Source: Paracoccaceae bacterium | GTDB taxonomy: Bacteria; Pseudomonadota; Alphaproteobacteria; Rhodobacterales; Rhodobacteraceae | Reading direction: 5' to 3' | Assembly: GCA_020832725.1 (NCBI GenBank) | Contig: JAFIEC010000405.1 | Span: forward strand, 1-9,390 | DNA length: 9,390 nucleotides | The notes under the pieces: model-generated | Database searches by the model: none | Told to the model about the DNA's origin: nothing | The model's input: only the letters and a program-made list of their open reading frames with translations | Shown: one piece after another, positions 5,404-9,390 of the stretch | Layout of the letters: every line of letters begins with the position of its first letter | How positions within the stretch are numbered: position 1 is the stretch's first letter | Program-made: the position numbers and the translations under genes

Positions 5404-6615
5404 ATGACCGAGGACGCCTTCATCTATGATGCCGTGCGCACCCCCCGCGGCAAGGGCAAGGCCGACGGCAGCCTGCACGAGGTGCCCGCGGTGCGGCTGT
5501 CGGCCCAGGTTCTGGACGATATCGCCCGCCGCAACGGCCTGTCGGGCCATGTGGTCGAGGATGTGATCTGGGGCAACGTCTCCCAGATCGGAGAGCAGGG
5601 TGCCTGTCTGGCCCGGTCTGCGGTTCTTGCATCGGGACTGGACGAGCGGATCCCCGGAGTGTCGATCAACCGCTTCTGCGCCAGCGGGCTGGAGGCGGTG
5701 AACATGGCCGCCAACCAGGTGCGCGGCGGGGCGGGGGATGCCTATATCGCGGGCGGTGTCGAGAGCATGAGCCGCGTGCCCATGGGGTCGGATGGCGGCG
5801 CGATCGCCGTCGATCCGCAACTGGCGATGAAGACCTATTTCGTGCCGCAGGGCATTTCGTCGGACATCATCGCCACGAAATACGGCTTTTCCCGCGATGA
5901 TGTGGATTCCTACGCGGTGGAAAGCCAGAAGCGCGCGGCCCGGGCCCGCGACGCGGGGCGGTTCGTCTCGGTGACCACGGTACGCGATGTCAACGGCCTG
6001 CCCATCCTCGAGACCGACGAGATGATCCGCGAATCCACCGACATGCAGAGCCTTGGTGCGCTGAGGCCCTCGTTCAAGGAGCAGGGCGAGGTCATGCCGG
6101 GCTTTGATGCCGTTGCCCTGATGAAATATCCCGAGCTCGAGCGGATCGAGCATGTGCACCATGCCGGCAATTCGTCGGGCATCGCGGATGGCTCTGCCGC
6201 CGTCCTGATCGGCAACCGCGCCTTTGGAGAGCGTCACGGGCTGAAGCCCCGGGCCCGCATCCGTGCCACCGCCAAGATCGGCACCGACCCCACCATCATG
6301 CTGACCGGCCCGGTGCCCGTGACCGAAAAGATCCTGCGCGACAGTGGCATGAGCATCGGCGACATCGACCTGTTCGAGGTGACCGACGCCTTTGCCAGCG
6401 TGGTCCTGCGCTTCATGACCGCCTTCGACGTGGACCACGACAAGCTGAACGTGAACGGCGGCGCGATCGCCATGGGTCACCCGCTGGGGGCGACGGGGGC
6501 CATCATTCTGGGCACCCTGCTGGACGAGCTGGAGCGCACGGGCAAGGGCACCGGCCTTGCGACGCTGTGCATCGGTTCGGGCATGGGCGCGGCCACAATC
6601 ATCGAGCTGGTCTGA
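5404..6615 (+). CDS. fadA: acetyl-CoA C-acyltransferase (thiolase), FadA-type
   Basis: Thiolase of 403 aa that cleaves 3-ketoacyl-CoA with CoA to acetyl-CoA and a chain shortened by two carbons, the last step of beta-oxidation. The nucleophile is Cys92 in N-R-F-C-A-S-G. The C-terminal motifs are G-G-A-I-A-M-G-H-P-L-G-A-T-G with His359, and L-C-I-G-S-G-M-G with Cys389, the acid/base. Both thiolase lobes (about 5-265 and 275-402) and the length are complete. One deviation is visible: the usual N-E-A-F motif is T327-D-A-F330, so the Asn that normally positions a catalytic water is replaced by Thr. AGGAGG (with overlapping GAGGAG) upstream makes this the strongest ribosome site in the operon. A biosynthetic acetoacetyl-CoA thiolase cannot be excluded on sequence, but the FadB and dehydrogenase neighbours favour a degradative role. 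Confidence 0.93.
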   Translation: MTEDAFIYDAVRTPRGKGKADGSLHEVPAVRLSAQVLDDIARRNGLSGHVVEDVIWGNVSQIGEQGACLARSAVLASGLDERIPGVSINRFCASGLEAVNMAANQVRGGAGDAYIAGGVESMSRVPMGSDGGAIAVDPQLAMKTYFVPQGISSDIIATKYGFSRDDVDSYAVESQKRAARARDAGRFVSVTTVRDVNGLPILETDEMIRESTDMQSLGALRPSFKEQGEVMPGFDAVALMKYPELERIEHVHHAGNSSGIADGSAAVLIGNRAFGERHGLKPRARIRATAKIGTDPTIMLTGPVPVTEKILRDSGMSIGDIDLFEVTDAFASVVLRFMTAFDVDHDKLNVNGGAIAMGHPLGATGAIILGTLLDELERTGKGTGLATLCIGSGMGAATIIELV

Positions 6616-7106
6616 TGCCCCGGCTGGATATCACGGCGGCCCCGGTCAGGACCGGTTCGATCTATCCCGGGCCCTATGCCGCGCGTATGGCCGGCAGGAC
6701 TTCGCACAGGCTGGGCGATCTCGCCGGGCTCACGCAGTTCGGCGTCAATATCGTCACGCTGGAGCCGGGGGCGTTGGCCTCGCTTCGTCACTGGCACCTG
6801 AACGAGGACGAATTCGCCATCGTCCTGTCGGGAGAGCTGGTTCTGGTGGAGGACACGGGCGAGACCGAGATGCGCCCGGGCGATTGCGCGGCCTGGAAGG
6901 CGGGTGTTCCTGTGGGTCATCACCTGGTCAACCGCAGCTCCGAGGTGGCGAGCTTTCTGGTCGTGGGCACCCGCGCCCCCGCCGAGATCGCCACCTATAC
7001 CGAGGTGGACATGATCATGCATCTCGAGGGCGGAACGCCCCGATTCACCCATCACGACGGCAGCGAATGGCGCGAACCGCGCGACCTCGCGCCAAGGGAG
7101 ACATGA
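6615..7106 (+). CDS. cupin-domain protein of unknown substrate
   Basis: Small single-domain cupin, 163 aa. Motif 1 fits G(X)5HXH(X)4E(X)6G: Gly52, His59, His61, Glu66 and Gly73. Motif 2 reads G89-D-C-A-A-W-K-A-G-V-P-V-G-H-H-L-V-N106, with His102 or His103 as the last metal ligand. A mononuclear metal site is therefore intact. ATG 6615 overlaps the thiolase stop by one base (TGATG), which suggests translational coupling. The frame is open upstream to 6567, but those residues lie inside the thiolase gene and do not look like a cupin N-terminus. The stop at 7104-7106 is one base from the fadB-like start. Cupins range from enzymes to binding or sensor proteins and the sequence gives no substrate. 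A role in handling an acyl-CoA or CoA-derived by-product is only suggested by position. Confidence 0.92.
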   Translation: MPRLDITAAPVRTGSIYPGPYAARMAGRTSHRLGDLAGLTQFGVNIVTLEPGALASLRHWHLNEDEFAIVLSGELVLVEDTGETEMRPGDCAAWKAGVPVGHHLVNRSSEVASFLVVGTRAPAEIATYTEVDMIMHLEGGTPRFTHHDGSEWREPRDLAPRET

Positions 7107-7107
7107 A

Positions 7108-9309
7108 ATGAGCGAATTTCACTATGAACGCGGCGATGACGGTGTCGCCATCATCACCTGGGACGTGCCCGGGCGCAGCATGAACGTCATGTCCCTAGAG
7201 GGCTTTGCCGAGCTCGACGCGCTGATCGACCGCGCGCTGGGCGACGACAGCATCAAGGGGATCGTCATCACCTCGGCCAAGAAGGATTTCGCGGGCGGGA
7301 TGGACCTCAACGTGCTGGCCCGCATGCGCGACGAGGGCGGCGAGAACCCGGCCGGCGCGCTGTTCGACGGGATCATGGCGATCCACGCCATCCTGCGAAA
7401 GATCGAGCTGGCGGGCATGGACCTCAAGACACGGAAGGGCGGCAAGCCGGTGGCCGCAGCCCTTCCGGGCACTGCGGTCGGTATCGGCTTCGAGATACCG
7501 CTGGCCTGCCATCGTGTCTTTGCCGCGGACAATCCCAAGGCCAAGATCGGCCTGCCCGAGATCATGGTCGGCATCTTCCCCGGCGCGGGCGGGACCACGC
7601 GTCTGGCGCGCAAGCTGGGCGCGATGGCTGCGGCCCCCTATCTGCTGGAGGGCAAGCTGCTGGCCCCGGCCAAGGCCGCCTCGGCCGGGCTGATCGACGA
7701 GGTGGTGCCCGCCGGCGAACTGCTTGCCCGCGCGCGCGCATGGGTGCTGGAGGCCGCGCCGGCCGATCTGGTGAAGCCGTGGGACCAGAAGGGCTACAAG
7801 ATGCCGGGGGGTGCGCCCTATCACCCGTCGGGTTTCCTGACCTTCGTGGGTGCCAGCGCCATGGTCCATGCAAAGACACAAGGGGTCTATCCTGCCGCAA
7901 GGGCGCTTTTGTCGGCGGTCTACGAAGGTGCGCTGGTGCCCTTCGACACCGCCCTGCGGGTCGAGGCGCGCTGGTTCACACATGTGCTGATGAATCCCTC
8001 CTCGGCCGCGATGATCCGCTCGCTCTTCCTCAACAAGGAGGCGCTGGAGAAGGGGGCCGTGCGCCCCGATGGCGTTCCCGACCAGAAGGTGCGGCGGCTG
8101 GGCGTGCTGGGGGCGGGCATGATGGGCGCGGGGATCGCTCATGTCTCCGCCATGGCCGGGATCGAGGTTGTCCTGCTCGACCAGAGCCAGGAGGCCGCCG
8201 ACCGTGGCAAGGCCCATTCCGAGGGGCTGCTCGACAAGGCGATGAAGCGCAGCCGCATGACCGAGGAGAAGAAGGCGGAAGTGCTGGCCCGTATCACGCC
8301 GGACACCGATTACGGCGCTCTTCGGGGCTGTGACCTGATCGTGGAGGCCGTGTTCGAGGATCCGGGCATCAAGGCGGATGTGACCCGCGCGACGCTGGCC
8401 GAGGTGGACGAAGACTGCATCTTCGCCACCAACACGTCCACCTTGCCGATCACCGATCTGGCCCGTGCCTCCGACCGGCCCGAGGATTTCATCGGCATCC
8501 ACTTCTTCAGCCCGGTGGACCGGATGCTTCTGGTGGAGATCATCCGCGGCGAGAAGACGGGCGACAGGGCCGTGGCCAAGGCGCTGGATTTCGTGCGCCA
8601 GATCCGAAAGACGCCGATCGTGGTGAATGATGCCCGCTTCTTCTATGCCAATCGCTGCATCATCCCCTACGTCAACGAGGGCGTGCGGATGATCTCCGAA
8701 GGGGTGGAGCCGGCGTTGATCGAGAATGCGGCGCGTCTGATGGGCATGCCGCTCGGGCCGCTGCAGCTGACCGACGAAACCTCGATCGATCTTGGCGTCA
8801 AGATCGCCAAGGCAACCAGGGAGGCGCTCGGCAATGCCTATGACAGCGGCGCCGACGAGGTGCTGTTCGCCCTGTTCGACGAGGGGCGGCTGGGGCGCAA
8901 GTCCAAGGCGGGGTTCTACGCCTATGACGAGGCCGGCAAGCGCCAGGGCCTGTGGCCGGGACTGCGCGACCGCTGGCCGCCCGCCGCCGAGCAGCCCGCG
9001 CTGGAAGACGTCAAGCACAGGCTGATGTTCACACAGGCGCTGGAAGCCGTCCGCGCGCTGGAGGAGGGGGTGCTGACCGACATCCGCGAGGGCGATGTGG
9101 GCGCGATCCTGGGCTGGGGCTTTGCGCCCTGGTCGGGCGGGCCCTTCTCGTGGTTCGACATGATGGGCGCGGGCCAGGTGGTCGCCATCTGTGACCGGCT
9201 GCAGGCCGCCCACGGCGACCGCTTTGCCGCCCCGGCATTGCTGCGCGAGATGGCCGAGCGCGGCGAGAGCTTCTACGGGCGTTTCGCGCCGGAGGCGCGA
9301 GCTGCCTGA
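7108..9309 (+). CDS. fadB: bifunctional enoyl-CoA hydratase / 3-hydroxyacyl-CoA dehydrogenase, FadB-type
   Basis: Fused beta-oxidation enzyme of 733 aa, the usual size in Alphaproteobacteria. It hydrates trans-2-enoyl-CoA and oxidises the 3-hydroxyacyl-CoA with NAD+. The N-terminal crotonase domain (about 1-200) has A62-G-G-M-D-L for the oxyanion hole and both catalytic glutamates: Glu129 in G-I-G-F-E and Glu151 in G-L-P-E-I-M-V-G-I-F-P-G-A-G-G. After a helical linker, the NAD-binding domain starts with the Rossmann loop G335-A-G-M-M-G340. Catalytic His465 lies in G-I-H-F-F-S-P-V-D, and Asn515 in F-Y-A-N-R closes the active site. Two dehydrogenase C-terminal repeats follow (about 507-605 and 640-720), the second with W-G-F-A-P-W-S-G-G-P. 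AAGGGAG, seven bases before the ATG, supports the start. It should partner with the thiolase two genes upstream as a FadBA-like complex. The symbol follows function; naming it FadJ is equally defensible. Confidence 0.95.
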   Translation: MSEFHYERGDDGVAIITWDVPGRSMNVMSLEGFAELDALIDRALGDDSIKGIVITSAKKDFAGGMDLNVLARMRDEGGENPAGALFDGIMAIHAILRKIELAGMDLKTRKGGKPVAAALPGTAVGIGFEIPLACHRVFAADNPKAKIGLPEIMVGIFPGAGGTTRLARKLGAMAAAPYLLEGKLLAPAKAASAGLIDEVVPAGELLARARAWVLEAAPADLVKPWDQKGYKMPGGAPYHPSGFLTFVGASAMVHAKTQGVYPAARALLSAVYEGALVPFDTALRVEARWFTHVLMNPSSAAMIRSLFLNKEALEKGAVRPDGVPDQKVRRLGVLGAGMMGAGIAHVSAMAGIEVVLLDQSQEAADRGKAHSEGLLDKAMKRSRMTEEKKAEVLARITPDTDYGALRGCDLIVEAVFEDPGIKADVTRATLAEVDEDCIFATNTSTLPITDLARASDRPEDFIGIHFFSPVDRMLLVEIIRGEKTGDRAVAKALDFVRQIRKTPIVVNDARFFYANRCIIPYVNEGVRMISEGVEPALIENAARLMGMPLGPLQLTDETSIDLGVKIAKATREALGNAYDSGADEVLFALFDEGRLGRKSKAGFYAYDEAGKRQGLWPGLRDRWPPAAEQPALEDVKHRLMFTQALEAVRALEEGVLTDIREGDVGAILGWGFAPWSGGPFSWFDMMGAGQVVAICDRLQAAHGDRFAAPALLREMAERGESFYGRFAPEARAA

Positions 9310-9326
9310 GCCGCGCCGGAGGCGCG
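9285..9326. repeat. two copies of a 15-bp self-complementary GC repeat
   Basis: The 15-mer CGCGCCGGAGGCGCG occurs at 9285-9299 and again, identical, at 9312-9326. Each copy is itself a hairpin: CGCGCC pairs with GGCGCG around a GGA loop. The first copy lies in the last codons of the fadB-like gene and encodes part of its Ala/Arg-rich end; the second lies just past the stop. The pair may be a small dispersed GC-rich element or a transcript-end structure. The perfect match over 15 bases in a 42-base span is directly visible; its function is not. Confidence 0.6.
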
Positions 9327-9390
9327 CGGGCTTTCCGGCCCGCCCGGCTCCGGGGGGGCCGGTGCGGGGGGCGGCGCTGCGCAGCCCGCG
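9310..9390. other. non-coding tail with no recognisable gene
   Basis: The stretch after the operon is extremely GC-rich, with long G runs (9351-9358, 9366-9371). Besides the hairpins noted separately it contains the perfect 10-bp palindrome GCTGCGCAGC (9376-9385). No start codon with a plausible ribosome site is visible. It could hold the 3' end of a convergent gene, but the visible length is too short to tell. Confidence 0.5.
9326..9343 (+). terminator. candidate GC hairpin at the end of the beta-oxidation operon
   Basis: GCGGGC (9326-9331) and GCCCGC (9338-9343) pair perfectly around the loop TTTCCG. A competing pairing, GCCGGA (9315-9320) with TCCGGC (9334-9339), is also possible. The structure starts about 16 bases past the fadB-like stop, where an operon terminator is expected. 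There is no T-tract after it, so it is not a canonical intrinsic terminator. It could instead stabilise the mRNA 3' end or act with Rho. Confidence 0.35.

Noticed and set aside
5137..6480. Minus-strand open frame of 447 codons across the GST and thiolase genes
   Set aside because: It spans two convincing plus-strand genes antisense and has His/Gly/Asp-rich content without motifs.
7195..9213. Long minus-strand open frame (672 codons) opposite the fadB-like gene
   Set aside because: It is a shadow of strong third-position G/C bias in the real gene, with composition typical of antisense artefacts and no start context.
1..9390. Mobile element, CRISPR array, tRNA, phage or toxin-antitoxin content
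   Set aside because: No transposase, terminal inverted repeats, spacer-repeat periodicity, tRNA-like cloverleaf or phage gene was seen; base composition is uniform across the window.

Overview
The window is GC-rich chromosomal DNA that looks alphaproteobacterial, most likely from the Rhodobacteraceae (Rhodobacter/Paracoccus relatives). This is inferred from the very high G+C, the strong G/C bias at third codon positions, the gene order and the style of the protein sequences; no rRNA or other marker gene is present to fix the taxon.

Left part (1-1587, minus strand): three tightly packed genes transcribed leftward. They are two adjacent hotdog-fold PaaI-type thioesterases and the first 207 codons of a MATE-family multidrug/cation antiporter that runs off the left edge. 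Each junction is a 4-base ATGA stop/start overlap, so this is almost certainly one transcript. A 161-base divergent intergenic region (1588-1748) separates it from the rightward genes and should hold promoters for both directions.

Centre and right part (1749-9309, plus strand): two tandem, clearly paralogous MerR-family regulators, then a compact fatty-acid (acyl-CoA) beta-oxidation operon. Its genes are a 592-aa FadE/DmdC-type acyl-CoA dehydrogenase, an 84-aa protein of unknown function, a glutathione S-transferase-like protein, a thiolase (FadA type), a small cupin, and a 733-aa fused enoyl-CoA hydratase/3-hydroxyacyl-CoA dehydrogenase (FadB type). Together the dehydrogenase, the bifunctional FadB-like protein and the thiolase cover all four chemical steps of a beta-oxidation turn. 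Acyl-CoA ligase and electron-transfer flavoprotein genes are not in the window. The two MerR genes are separated by 50-71 bases, depending on the start of the second. This gap holds a perfect 8-bp inverted repeat with an ACGT-rich centre (2141-2171), the best candidate operator. The second MerR reading frame overlaps the dehydrogenase start by 58 bases.

The last 81 bases (9310-9390) carry no recognisable gene. They contain GC-rich hairpins, including a 15-bp self-complementary unit that is also present in the last codons of the fadB-like gene.

Overall this is mostly a recognisable catabolic operon rather than a new system. The points worth a second look are the ACGT palindrome, the non-canonical T-D-A-F motif in the thiolase where the family has N-E-A-F, the Asp/Glu difference between the paired thioesterases, the unexplained 84-aa, GST and cupin genes inside the operon, and the MerR/dehydrogenase overlap.
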